Source: Holophagae bacterium
Lineage (GTDB): Bacteria; Acidobacteriota; Holophagae; Acanthopleuribacterales; Acanthopleuribacteraceae
Assembly: GCA_030429565.1 (NCBI GenBank)
Contig: JAUIFE010000007.1
Location: 310,001-374,000, forward strand
Direction: 5' to 3'
Length of the DNA stretch: 64,000 nucleotides
Both the position numbers and the translations under genes were made by a program. How positions within the stretch are numbered: position 1 is the first letter of the stretch; each line of letters begins with the position of its first letter. The notes under the pieces are model-generated. The model was not told where the DNA came from, made no database searches, and saw only the letters and a program-made list of their open reading frames with translations. This document shows positions 1 through 8,698 of this stretch, piece by piece.

Positions 1-1018
1 TCACAATCATTTCGGCGAACTGGGTACGCCAATCCCCGTTGCCGGAGGGCGTGGCGCCGGTCAGCAGGAACTGGGGCGTTACCACGCCGCCGGATCGGGC
101 GGGACGGTCGCCTTCTTCAGTGTCGGCGTTGTAACCTTCGGCGCGGACGTTGCTAATATCAAAGGATTCAATCATCATCCGTTCGGGATCGACGTTGCCG
201 CGAAAGCGGGTCGCCGAGAAGAAGGCCGCCATTTTCCAAAGGTCTTCGCGTTTGCGGTCGGCCAGGTAAAGGTTGACCGTTTCCAGGTGATAGGCGCCGT
301 CGTGACACGAGATACATTCGGCTGGAATGCCGAGGAACTTGGTGGTGGCGCCGATGGCGATGTTGTCCTGTATATCTTGTGGTACGCGGGCGCGGTTGGC
401 TGAACGCAGCAGGAAGTTGAGTTGGCCGTCTTCGAGATTGTTGCCGGTGGCGGCAATCATGTCGCGCGCCATTTGATCGAGTGTGGTGCCGTTGGTGACC
501 GCGTCGGCAAAATAGCTGTTATAGGGACCGACCGCGCCGAATAAGACTTGGCCGGCCGATTCGAAAAACTCTTGGAAGTAAAAGGCCCAGTGGATATTAA
601 AGGCGTCACTTTGCAGGAGTTCGTCGATGTATTCGGCGCGTTTGTCGGGATTGCCGTCATTCAAAAACGACCGCGTTCTCGCCGGGTCGGGCAAACGCCC
701 GGTTAAAACCAGACTGGTGCGGCGCAAGAAGGTGGCATCGTCGCACAAATTGTTGATCGGCACACCGTCCGCCTGCATTTTGGCGAAAGTGACCGTGTCG
801 ATGCCGTTCAGCGCGGCCGGATTCTCCTCTTTATCGAGAATTAAAATGCAGCCGCCTTCGTTCTGGCTATTGAGCGCATCGAAATTTTGGTTAATTTGGG
901 CAAGTTTGGTTGCTTGGGTTGCGGCCGCTTTTTGGTTTGGCCAAGCCCAGGCCGGCAAACTGCAACATAAAACGGCCGCGGTCAGCAGTAACGGCCGCAG
1001 TTGAAGGTCGGATTTCAT
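1..1018 (-). CDS. DUF1549-type secreted protein (partial, C-terminal part outside window)
   Basis: This gene enters from the left edge and reads leftwards; only its first 339 codons are present and no stop is reached. The ATG at 1016-1018 begins a signal peptide (MKSDLQLRPLLL... ending near AWA). The mature part has a PSCyt2/DUF1549-like layout: an FLRRTSLVLTGRLPDPART segment near residue 100, then a CISCHDG motif near residue 240, which is a CxxCH-type covalent heme site. Proteins of this family in Planctomycetes and Acidobacteria are exported and often occur with DUF1501 or DUF1553 partners, but their reaction is not established. The gene is divergent from the TerC gene. Family assignment is from remembered motif pattern; heme binding is inferred from CxxCH alone. 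Confidence 0.7.
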   Translation of the reverse strand, partial: MKSDLQLRPLLLTAAVLCCSLPAWAWPNQKAAATQATKLAQINQNFDALNSQNEGGCILILDKEENPAALNGIDTVTFAKMQADGVPINNLCDDATFLRRTSLVLTGRLPDPARTRSFLNDGNPDKRAEYIDELLQSDAFNIHWAFYFQEFFESAGQVLFGAVGPYNSYFADAVTNGTTLDQMARDMIAATGNNLEDGQLNFLLRSANRARVPQDIQDNIAIGATTKFLGIPAECISCHDGAYHLETVNLYLADRKREDLWKMAAFFSATRFRGNVDPERMMIESFDISNVRAEGYNADTEEGDRPARSGGVVTPQFLLTGATPSGNGDWRTQFAEMIV

Positions 1019-1347
1019 CAGGTCACCATCCCCAGATTAATTGCTATAGCTGGTGGTGCTGACAGGTGGTCGGCTGTGCTGGTTTAACGAAAGCGGCGAA
1101 AAAGTTTTGCTTGGGTTGAAATTGTGCGCGTGCTCACGCTTTGCTCGCCGTAGCGGAATGTGCTAAAACCAGGGGAAACCATCACTTATGTTAAGTCGGT
1201 GTGAGTTCTGCTCGGGCTTGTCCCCCTTTCGCTTGAATTTCCGCCCGGGATCATGGTTTTTTGGATCTATCAAACGTGACGTCGCGCTACGGCTGGTTCG
1301 CTAAGGAACCGCCCTTTTAAACGTATTGCTGAGGGGAGTTTCCCGTT
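1019..1347. other. intergenic region between divergent DUF1549 and TerC genes
   Basis: This 329-base gap must hold promoters for both flanking genes, but I see no convincing -35/-10 pair. A short stem GGTTC/GAACC lies near 1291-1306. The sequence was examined for a yybP-ykoY manganese riboswitch because these often precede terC-like genes, and no match to its conserved core was found. Confidence 0.4.
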
Positions 1348-2091
1348 ATGGATTTTTCATTTGCATGGTTAGCCGACCCACAGGCTTGGATTGCCTTGGG
1401 CACCTTGACGGTTCTCGAAATCGTCCTCGGTATCGATAACATAATTTTTATTTCCATTCTGGCGAGCAAGTTGCCGGAAGAGCAACAGGGCAAGGCCCGT
1501 CAGATTGGATTGATGCTGGCGCTGATCACCCGCATTTTGCTGTTATTTTCATTGAGCCTGTTGGCCCAATTAACCGATCCGCTGTTCACCGTTTTCGAGC
1601 ACGGTGTTTCCGGTCGTGACTTAATTTTGGGCTTGGGCGGATTGTTCCTGCTCGGGAAAGCCACGGTTGAGATTCACGAAAAAATTGAAGGTGGCGGCCA
1701 CGATGCCGAATCGAAAGGCAAAACGGGCATCAGCTTTAAGAGTGTGCTGATTCAAATCATGCTGCTGGATATCGTTTTCTCGATTGACTCCGTTATCACC
1801 GCCGTTGGTATGGTTAAGCAGTTGGAGATTATGGTGATTGCCGTCATCATCGCGGTGATTGTGATGTTGATGTTCGTCAACGCGATTAGCGCCTTTGTTG
1901 ATCGCCACCCCACCGTTAAGGTGTTGGCTCTGAGCTTTCTGTTGATGATTGGCTTAACCCTCGTCGGCGAGTCGCTGCACTTCCATATTCCCAAGGGTTA
2001 CATCTACTTTGCCATGGCCTTCTCCGTTTTTGTCGAGATGGTAAACCTGCGTGTGAAAGCCAACCAAAAGAAAGCGGCATCCAAAGGATAA
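1348..2091 (+). CDS. TerC family integral membrane protein
   Basis: The 247-residue product is an inner-membrane protein with about seven hydrophobic helices and the TerC signature. LEIVLGIDNIIFISIL lies in the first helix (residues about 23-38) and the matching LDIVFSIDSVITAVG in the second half (about 139-153). These paired acidic residues in membrane helices are characteristic of the TerC/Alx/YgdQ families, which act in metal export (manganese) or tellurite resistance. The ATG at 1348 follows a GAGGGGAG-like ribosome site. Length is normal for the YgdQ/TerC single-domain form; there are no C-terminal CBS or CorC domains. The substrate cannot be deduced from sequence. Confidence 0.85.
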   Translation: MDFSFAWLADPQAWIALGTLTVLEIVLGIDNIIFISILASKLPEEQQGKARQIGLMLALITRILLLFSLSLLAQLTDPLFTVFEHGVSGRDLILGLGGLFLLGKATVEIHEKIEGGGHDAESKGKTGISFKSVLIQIMLLDIVFSIDSVITAVGMVKQLEIMVIAVIIAVIVMLMFVNAISAFVDRHPTVKVLALSFLLMIGLTLVGESLHFHIPKGYIYFAMAFSVFVEMVNLRVKANQKKAASKG

Positions 2092-2193
2092 CGCCGATTA
2101 AGTGAGGGCGTCGGCGGCGCTGTGTGTGCTGCCGGCGGCTCTTTGACGGCCCCTAAACTGTGCCGTGTCGATCACGGAATGGGTCGTCTGCTT

Positions 2194-2220
2194 TTGTCGA
2201 TGCCCGCCATCAGGTATACT
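2194..2220 (+). promoter_or_regulatory. possible sigma-70-type promoter
   Basis: TTGTCG and TATACT are separated by 15 bases. The -10 matches 5 of 6 consensus positions and the -35 matches 4 of 6, but the spacer is short. It lies about 145 bases upstream of the small gene at 2365. Confidence 0.3.
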
Positions 2221-2364
2221 TGGAGCGTAAGAATTCTGATTCGCCGCGCAAACGACCTCTGCCGTTTAGATGCGGTTGCGTGTTTCTCACCGACCGTGAA
2301 TTGTTCGTTTTGCGGCTTGGTGTCGCGGCGTCAGCGCCGGTGAACCATCCTTGAGGAGGCTGTC

Positions 2365-2625
2365 TTGGCCGATGTGATCCCCCCCGAAGCCACCATCAAT
2401 CGAGAAGATGCAATCAAAATTGCCGCTGAAGAGCCGATTGTGCAGACCTTCATGGGTGACATCGACAATTTGCGCCAGGTGGTTCTCGAGAATCCTCAAT
2501 TTTTTTCGATTATTTATCGGGCCCGTGATGCGGAAGCCCAACACGGCTTTCAACTCGAAGTGAAAGTCTGTAAAAAAACCGGTCGGGTCACCGAAACTCA
2601 CGCGCACCCTGTCAGCCTGCGCTAA
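2365..2625 (+). CDS. small conserved-looking hypothetical protein
   Basis: An 86-residue soluble protein starting at TTG, chosen because GAGGAGG at 2353-2359 is well spaced and no better start exists. The sequence has an acidic amphipathic N-terminal helix region and ends with a short beta-rich part (FQLEVKVCKKTGRVTETHAH). I recognise no family. It lies alone between the TerC gene and the subtilisin-like gene in the same direction. No signal peptide or membrane segment is visible. Coding status is supported mainly by the ribosome site and sensible composition. Confidence 0.6.
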   Translation: MADVIPPEATINREDAIKIAAEEPIVQTFMGDIDNLRQVVLENPQFFSIIYRARDAEAQHGFQLEVKVCKKTGRVTETHAHPVSLR

Positions 2626-2828
2626 GACCGGCGGTGTCCTAGAGCCCCGCAACCATCGTTTATGATACCCGGCAGTGCACCGGTCAGGTTCTCGTTCTAT
2701 TTTAAGATATTGGTAATCGTGACTTTGTCGCGGTAAACACAGCCTCGTGGCCTTTCGGCGTGAATGCTGATAGGTTTTTGTTTGCTGCCAGGTTGCCTGG
2801 TTGCCCTTGCCAATTGAGGAGGCGCAGG

Positions 2829-5800
2829 ATGGACCGTCTTTTGTTTGCTGTGATGCCCGTGTTGTTGGCGTTTAATTTTCCCTTTGGTGGAAATCCGGGT
2901 GGCTCACCCTACGATTACCCGGCCTACCTGTTCCGCGACGGCGATCAACCGCCGCCTGCCAATTACCAACCGGAGCGCGACTGGTGGTTGAGCGGGCAAC
3001 GCGATCCACGGCCCGAATTATTTCAATCGCCGCAAGAGCTTTACGGGGTGCGCGGTATGTCGCTGCCCGCCGCGTGGCGCGTAAGTACCGGTCGGCCCGA
3101 CGTCGTGATTGCCGTGCTGGATTCCGGGATCCGTTGGCATCAGCGGCGTTATTGCGAATTGGTCAACAAAATTTACCTCAACGCCGGCGAGTTGCCCTTG
3201 CCGAATGATCTGGCCAACCCCGACGATACGCGTTTTGGCGGCTACGATGCGAATGGTGACGGTGTTTTCAATGTGGCCGACTATGCTCAGGACGCACGCG
3301 CCGTTGACGTTAACGGCAACGGATGGGTCGATCCCGAAGATTTGATTTTGATATTTAGCGATGGCCGTGATGACGATCAAAACGGTTATGTCGATGATAT
3401 TTCTGGGTGGGACTTCTTCGAAAATGACAACAACGCGCGCGACGACGTCGACTTTGGGCACGGAAGTAATCAGGCCCGTTACGCAGTTGCCGAAGCTTTT
3501 GAAGCGGATACGCCCTGTTCGCCGGCGGCTGACCTGCCCGTCGACGCGACACCTGGCACCTGTCCCAATTGCATGGTACTGCCGATGCGCGTCGGCGATT
3601 CCTTTGTGGTTGACGCCAACCATTATGCGCAAGCCGTCGTCTACGCCGTCGACCAAGGGGTTGCCGTGATTGAAAGCGCGCTTGGCAGCCTGAACCATAC
3701 TTCGTTTGGCGCCGCTGCGCACACCTATGCCTATCGCGCCGGCGTGGTGATTAACGCCTCCGCCGCGGACGAGGCTTCCGACCACCACAACTGGCCCGCC
3801 GCCTACGAACACACCTTGGTTCACAACTCGCTGAAGCCGCCCGAAGAGCCAGGGACCTTTCCTGAAAGTTACTTGTTTCTCAACGGTTGTACGAACTATG
3901 GCGCCAACATCCACGTGGCCATACCTTCCGAGCGCTGTTCCTCTCAGGCCGCCGGCTTGGCTGCCGGTATTTCCGGTTTGGTCATTGCCGCTGCCAAAAA
4001 CGCCGTCGAACGCGGCACGATGACGGCCTATCTCGATGATGCCGGTCAGCCCCGCGATTATGCGTTGTCGCCGGATGAGTTGCGTCAACTGTGGCGCTTG
4101 GCCGCCGACGATGTGGACTTTGCTACGCCGTTCCCATACCATGCGTTTTCAGACGCCTTTCCGGTGCGGTACGCCTGGCCACAACTGCTATTCCAACTCG
4201 GCCGTTGGGACAACTACCAGGTGATTGCCGCCACCGCCACGGAACGTTTTCACAGTGGTCCCGGCTGGGATTACTACACCGGTTACGGCCGCCTCAATGC
4301 CGCCCGTCTGCTGGCCTACATCGGCCGCGACAACGATCCCGACGCCTATTTGCAAGCCCAGGACCGTATTCCGCCCGAAGCCGACATCAGTTCACCGAGC
4401 TGGTTCCGCGATATTGCCGTCAATGCCGACGGTCGCGCCCTGGAGCCGCTCGATCCCACCGCACCCGATATGTTGGTTGTGCGCGGCCGTGCCGCAGCCA
4501 ATCGCGTTACCAGCGCCGGCGGCCGTTTCAGTTACCGGCTCGAGTGGGCACCCGGCATTCAGGGCTCGTCGCGCGCCGTCACGCCCGCCGTGCCCGGCCG
4601 CGACCGTTCGCCCGGCCCTTGGACCCTGATTCGCCAAGTTGCCGACTTGGACTCTGCCGTCGACGGCGAACTCGGTCGGGTGGCGTTGAGCGAACTTCTC
4701 GCGGTTCTTGAAAACGACAGGTACCGCCAAACACCGGCACGCGACGGCTCGCCTTATGCCGTGCGGTTGCGTTTAACCGTATCGGCCGCACCCGCCAAAA
4801 GTCGTGATCGCATTAACAACCACGCCGTCTTCCAAAAGCAGATTTTCGTACGACCCGCGCAAACGCAAGCCATCCTTTCGGGATTTGGCGTCGCCGGTGC
4901 ACAAAGCGGCGGCTGTGCCTCACCCGTTTTCCACGATCTCAACGGCGACGGCGCCGAAGAATTGCTGCTGGCTACCGATGACGGTCTCTTGCATGCCGTA
5001 ACCAGCCTTGAACCCTATCAAAGTTTGCCAGGCTGGCCCGTGCAGAGTCAGGCTTTAAGCGCGTGGCACTCTGCCGGCGCCGCGCCTTTGCCCGCGCAGA
5101 TTCTCGGTGGTTTTATGTATGGCGCGCCTGCTGTGGCTGAACTGGACGGCGATGGGGTGCCCTACGTTTTGATGGGTGATCAGGAAGGGCGTTTGTACGC
5201 ATGGGATCCCACCGGCCGTTTGAAAGACGGCTTTCCCGTTAGTGTTGATTACCGCTTGTCGCGTGAGACGCTTTGTTCGCCACCGCTTCTTCCCGACTGT
5301 GACGACCGCGGTGCGGTTGACTTGCGCAATGCCCAGAACCAACGAGATTGGGCTTTTTTTGCGGCGCCCGCGGTTGGCGATTTAGATCCGGCCTATCCCG
5401 GCTTAGAAATCGTCGCGGGCGCGTCTGATAGCCATGTCTACGCATGGCATGCGGACGGCTCGCCGGTGCCGGGTTGGCCGGTTTTGCTACGTGACCCCTT
5501 GCAAGTGAGCGCCGTTGATCCTGAGACCCGCGTCTACACTTATCGCGAAAACAGCGAATGGCGCGCGGGCAGTAAGGTCGTCACCACGCCGACCTTGGCG
5601 GATTTGGACAATGACGGCGATTTGGAAGTCGTCACTCTGGTGAACGAACAGTACCGTGAATTTCCACGGGCCACCTTTGGCGGCACCCTGATCGAACTGC
5701 TGTTGTTGGCAACTGAACAGGTGGGGAATACGCGTGTTTACGTACTGGAGCACTCGGGCTCTGCCTCGCCACCGTCGCCGACCGCCTTACTCACGCCGCA

Positions 5801-6611
5801 CCCGCACGATCAGGCCTATCGTCCAGGTTGGCCGGTCGCGATTACCGTCGCCGCCCTGGATTTGGTGCCGATCGCCGGACGTGGCGGGACGGGTCAAGTG
5901 GTTGCCGCCGACCTCGACAGTGACGGCCGCGCCGAGGTGGTCGTTGCCGGGCACTGGGGACCGGCGACCGTGTTGACCGCTGAAGGCGAATCATTTTACG
6001 GCTGGTCGGGCCTTGGTATGCGCACCCTCGCACGCGAAGGATTTGGTGTCGAGAGTTCGGCTGCCGACGACCCCAGCTTTGCGGCCTTGGGTTCCCTGGC
6101 TGTTGCTTCCTTGGACGGTGGTGCGTCCTTATCAATAATGGGTGCGGCCGCTTCGGTTCAGCGTATTTTGGATGTCGCCCTGGTTGGTCGTCAAACCGAA
6201 GGCGAGGACCATCTCGCCGTGTGGCGTGCCGAAGACGGTGAATTCGAACCCTTTGCACCTTTGCCGGCCGGTGATTTGGCGTTCTTTAACAGCCCGATTG
6301 TTACCGATATCAACGGCGATGGAATGGCTGATGTGATTGCCGGCACCTCGGGCGGCGAGTTGCAGATCGTCGGTCTTCAAGATGGCGACACGCGCCGCAT
6401 TCAGCGCCGTGTCTTGCACACCGGCGGCTGGCTGATGAACGGCGCCGCCGTCGGCCGCATGCGCATCGGGACAGCCGTACAGCGCGTGCTGGTGACCTAT
6501 TCACGCGAGGGTCGATTGCGTGTTTACCCGGTGGCCGAGGAATTACCCGGCAGCCCGCCACAGTGGCCGCGACCAGGTCGCGACCCCCACAACAGCGGTT
6601 GGTATCGTTGA
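2829..6611 (+). CDS. secreted subtilisin-like (S8) protein with FG-GAP/VCBS-like repeats
   Basis: A 1260-residue exported protein. ATG 2829 is preferred over an upstream in-frame GTG because GAGGAGGCGCAG precedes it and a signal peptide (MDRLLFAVMPVLLAFNF) follows directly. An S8 protease domain spans about residues 75-500: the Asp box is AVLDSGI (Asp98), a His candidate is GHGSN (His211), and the Ser box reads CSSQAAGLAAGI (Ser372) instead of the usual GTSMAAP. Between them are two calcium-loop-like segments rich in DxNxDG (about 140-190). The C-terminal half has at least six FG-GAP/VCBS-like blades, each with a DLNGDG-type calcium loop, followed by outer-surface-type tails with PGWPV. A secreted or surface protease is likely; activity is uncertain because the Ser and His boxes are atypical. 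Confidence 0.8.
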   Translation: MDRLLFAVMPVLLAFNFPFGGNPGGSPYDYPAYLFRDGDQPPPANYQPERDWWLSGQRDPRPELFQSPQELYGVRGMSLPAAWRVSTGRPDVVIAVLDSGIRWHQRRYCELVNKIYLNAGELPLPNDLANPDDTRFGGYDANGDGVFNVADYAQDARAVDVNGNGWVDPEDLILIFSDGRDDDQNGYVDDISGWDFFENDNNARDDVDFGHGSNQARYAVAEAFEADTPCSPAADLPVDATPGTCPNCMVLPMRVGDSFVVDANHYAQAVVYAVDQGVAVIESALGSLNHTSFGAAAHTYAYRAGVVINASAADEASDHHNWPAAYEHTLVHNSLKPPEEPGTFPESYLFLNGCTNYGANIHVAIPSERCSSQAAGLAAGISGLVIAAAKNAVERGTMTAYLDDAGQPRDYALSPDELRQLWRLAADDVDFATPFPYHAFSDAFPVRYAWPQLLFQLGRWDNYQVIAATATERFHSGPGWDYYTGYGRLNAARLLAYIGRDNDPDAYLQAQDRIPPEADISSPSWFRDIAVNADGRALEPLDPTAPDMLVVRGRAAANRVTSAGGRFSYRLEWAPGIQGSSRAVTPAVPGRDRSPGPWTLIRQVADLDSAVDGELGRVALSELLAVLENDRYRQTPARDGSPYAVRLRLTVSAAPAKSRDRINNHAVFQKQIFVRPAQTQAILSGFGVAGAQSGGCASPVFHDLNGDGAEELLLATDDGLLHAVTSLEPYQSLPGWPVQSQALSAWHSAGAAPLPAQILGGFMYGAPAVAELDGDGVPYVLMGDQEGRLYAWDPTGRLKDGFPVSVDYRLSRETLCSPPLLPDCDDRGAVDLRNAQNQRDWAFFAAPAVGDLDPAYPGLEIVAGASDSHVYAWHADGSPVPGWPVLLRDPLQVSAVDPETRVYTYRENSEWRAGSKVVTTPTLADLDNDGDLEVVTLVNEQYREFPRATFGGTLIELLLLATEQVGNTRVYVLEHSGSASPPSPTALLTPHPHDQAYRPGWPVAITVAALDLVPIAGRGGTGQVVAADLDSDGRAEVVVAGHWGPATVLTAEGESFYGWSGLGMRTLAREGFGVESSAADDPSFAALGSLAVASLDGGASLSIMGAAASVQRILDVALVGRQTEGEDHLAVWRAEDGEFEPFAPLPAGDLAFFNSPIVTDINGDGMADVIAGTSGGELQIVGLQDGDTRRIQRRVLHTGGWLMNGAAVGRMRIGTAVQRVLVTYSREGRLRVYPVAEELPGSPPQWPRPGRDPHNSGWYR

Positions 6612-6670
6612 ACCATCAGGATGGTGGTTTGAGAGATTACCCAACATTTGGGTTCTAAAAAAATACGAGA

Positions 6671-6700
6671 ACACCGGCGCTCTTCTAAAGAGCGCCGTGT
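6671..6700. terminator. hairpin between convergent genes
   Basis: GGCGCTCTT and AAGAGCGCC flank a three-base loop, and with one bulge the stem extends to ACAC/GTGT. It lies between the ends of the protease gene and the convergent TlpA-like gene. A run of seven T on the minus strand follows about 12 bases beyond the stem; there is none on the plus strand. Probably a bidirectional terminator. Confidence 0.55.
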
Positions 6701-6800
6701 GGGTTTGCAGATGGTGGCCGTTCAGTGAAAGGTGGGATGGTGCCGCCGGCAATCGTTCCCGTGAGGTTGCAAGAAAACGGTTGTTGTCCTCCAGACGGGG

Positions 6801-8078
6801 TTAGAGCAGCTTCTCAATTTCGGCGCGCAAATCACCAACCAGTTTTTGGTGGTGGGCGCCTGTGCCAGGCCCGTTGAAACCGGTGTGGATGCGGACCACC
6901 TTGCCGTTGCGATCCAACAACAAACTGGTGGGATACGCCAATACCTTGTCGAGGTCGGGCAGCATTTTACCCGCTTCGGCCTTGTCCTTGGTGCCCGCCA
7001 GGAGCAAGGTGTAATCGAGCTTGTGGCGCTTGGCGAAACGTTTGAGGGCGCGTGTATCGCGTTGGCTGTCGCCGGTCGCTTCGAAGGCCAAACCAACGAC
7101 TTCCAAACCGCGGGGGCCGTATTCATTTTTGAGACGTTGCAAGACCGGCGCCTCGTCGTTGCAGTTGGGACACCAGCTCCCGAAGATGGTGATCAGGCGA
7201 ACCTTGTCCTGGAGAAAGTCGGCGTCGTGACCGATCACGTCCCCCGCCAGGTTGGGGAATTGGAAGCGGAAAATACCGTCGTCGTTGGTGATGTGGTTTT
7301 GTGTGGTGGCTTCGGGCAAGCTCGCCTGCGCGTCGCGCTGTGCCGTCCACGACTCGTGCCACTTATCCGAGGACCAAAAGTCACCGGCCAGGCTGCCGTC
7401 CGCTTGCTGCGTCGCTTGGAACAGAAAAGCGTGACCGCCGTCGAAGCAACTCAGTTTCATTGTTTGCCCATCGACGACCCCTTCCAAGTAACGGTAATCG
7501 CCGGTTGGCGTGAGGAAGGTTCCGGTCAGCACATTGCCGTCTTGACGAAACTCGGCAATGGCTTCGCCGGAGGCGGCGCCGTCTTGGGTAAATTGAACCG
7601 CCCACTTTCCGGCCAAATCCGTTGCCGCCGCTGCTTGGGTTTCGAAGCGCGTCGGTACGCCGTGGTCGGCCGTGAAGGGCAAACGCGCGGTACGGCTGTC
7701 GTCCACCAATTTAGTCCAGGACCCCTCGAGCCGGGTGCCGTCCTGGTTAAGGGTGCCGGTAAAACGCGATTCGTAGTGGTCGATGGATAAGATCACGCGA
7801 CGGTTGTCGACCGTGACCTGATCAAACGGGAGGATTTCATTGTCGTTTAGCGCGGCCGCCGACAGCCCGGCGGTACCGCGTTCGATGAGGACCGTGAAGG
7901 GCAGGGGACCGCCGGGTGAAGCCATTTCAAAACGCCAACTGCCGGTCCGCAGTTCGGCAGCGGGTGGGTCGGCTTTGGCTTGTGGCGGTTGTTCGGTGGT
8001 GCAGCCCGCCAAAACGAGCAGGGCGCTAAAAACGATGGGCGGGAACAAACGGGCTAGCGATAAACGATGGTTTTGCAT
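6801..8078 (-). CDS. TlpA-family thioredoxin-like lipoprotein
   Basis: A 425-residue lipoprotein. The ATG at 8076-8078 is chosen because a GAAAGG-type site precedes it and it opens a signal peptide ending in the lipobox LAGC (Cys26). Residues about 40-270 are beta-rich and unrecognised; they resemble the N-terminal modules found ahead of TlpA domains. Residues about 285-425 form a thioredoxin/TlpA domain with GSWCPNC (Cys303, Cys306) and a later YPTSLLLDRNG segment holding the cis-proline. It is probably a membrane-anchored periplasmic thiol-disulfide reductase. The gene is convergent with the protease gene and stands upstream of nothing obviously co-transcribed. Confidence 0.85.
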   Translation of the reverse strand: MQNHRLSLARLFPPIVFSALLVLAGCTTEQPPQAKADPPAAELRTGSWRFEMASPGGPLPFTVLIERGTAGLSAAALNDNEILPFDQVTVDNRRVILSIDHYESRFTGTLNQDGTRLEGSWTKLVDDSRTARLPFTADHGVPTRFETQAAAATDLAGKWAVQFTQDGAASGEAIAEFRQDGNVLTGTFLTPTGDYRYLEGVVDGQTMKLSCFDGGHAFLFQATQQADGSLAGDFWSSDKWHESWTAQRDAQASLPEATTQNHITNDDGIFRFQFPNLAGDVIGHDADFLQDKVRLITIFGSWCPNCNDEAPVLQRLKNEYGPRGLEVVGLAFEATGDSQRDTRALKRFAKRHKLDYTLLLAGTKDKAEAGKMLPDLDKVLAYPTSLLLDRNGKVVRIHTGFNGPGTGAHHQKLVGDLRAEIEKLL

Positions 8079-8193
8079 AATCAGTAGACCTTTCGGTGAG
8101 GTTGGTTGGCGCTTCGGGCACGCAACGGCGACCTGTCGCACGATTCATTGAACAGGGTTTGGTTTGCGATCATTCCACCTAAGGGGCCGATGT

Positions 8194-8493
8194 TTAGCCG
8201 GCTGACTCGGGTGGGGCGACCTGATTTACGGCGGCGGCCAAAGCCAGATCGCGTTTGGACAAGCCGCCTGCGTCGTGGGTCGTCAATTCAATCGTGACGC
8301 GGTTGTAAACGTTAAACCATTCAGGGTGATGATCCATCTTTTCGGCAATCAGCGCGATGTGCGTCATAAAGGCAAAAGCCGCCTGGAAATTGGCAAAGGT
8401 GAGCTTGCGTTCGAGTTTGCCCGCGCTGTTGCAAGTCCAACCTGGCAAAGATTCAAGACCGCTTTTGAGTTCCGCTTCGGTGAGTTGTTTCAT
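8194..8493 (-). CDS. phhB: 4a-hydroxytetrahydrobiopterin dehydratase (pterin-4a-carbinolamine dehydratase)
   Basis: A 99-residue protein of normal family length. Its hallmark residues are visible: MDHHPEW near residues 53-59 and TTHDAGGLSKRD near 71-82, containing the catalytic histidines and the conserved HD..GLS..D pattern. It dehydrates 4a-hydroxytetrahydropterin, recycling the cofactor of aromatic amino acid hydroxylases; no phenylalanine hydroxylase is seen nearby. The start at 8493 gives the canonical MKQLTEAEL-like N terminus; an upstream in-frame ATG would add 14 residues without a ribosome site. The protein is cytosolic. Confidence 0.92.
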   Translation of the reverse strand: MKQLTEAELKSGLESLPGWTCNSAGKLERKLTFANFQAAFAFMTHIALIAEKMDHHPEWFNVYNRVTIELTTHDAGGLSKRDLALAAAVNQVAPPESAG

Positions 8494-8698
8494 GTGGCCG
8501 ACGTCTCCATGGGATAAATTGATGCATGCAACCATGCATCCGACGCCGGATCCGGGCGCGTACCACGTGCCGACACCTCATCGGTGTTGATGATTGTGGC
8601 TCTCGCATAGGTATAGAAGAAGGCGGACGGCGTCTCGCCTAGTCTAACATCGCGGCGCGCGAACGGAAATGGTGAGGGCCGGCCTGCGCAGCCACGGG

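Noticed and set aside
1190-1347. Possible yybP-ykoY manganese riboswitch ahead of the TerC gene
   Set aside because: Only a GGGGAG string is present; the conserved two-strand core was not found. A covariance-model search would decide.
3018-4142. 374-codon minus-strand open frame opposite the subtilisin-like gene
   Set aside because: The plus strand has a signal peptide and protease motifs; the minus frame has none.
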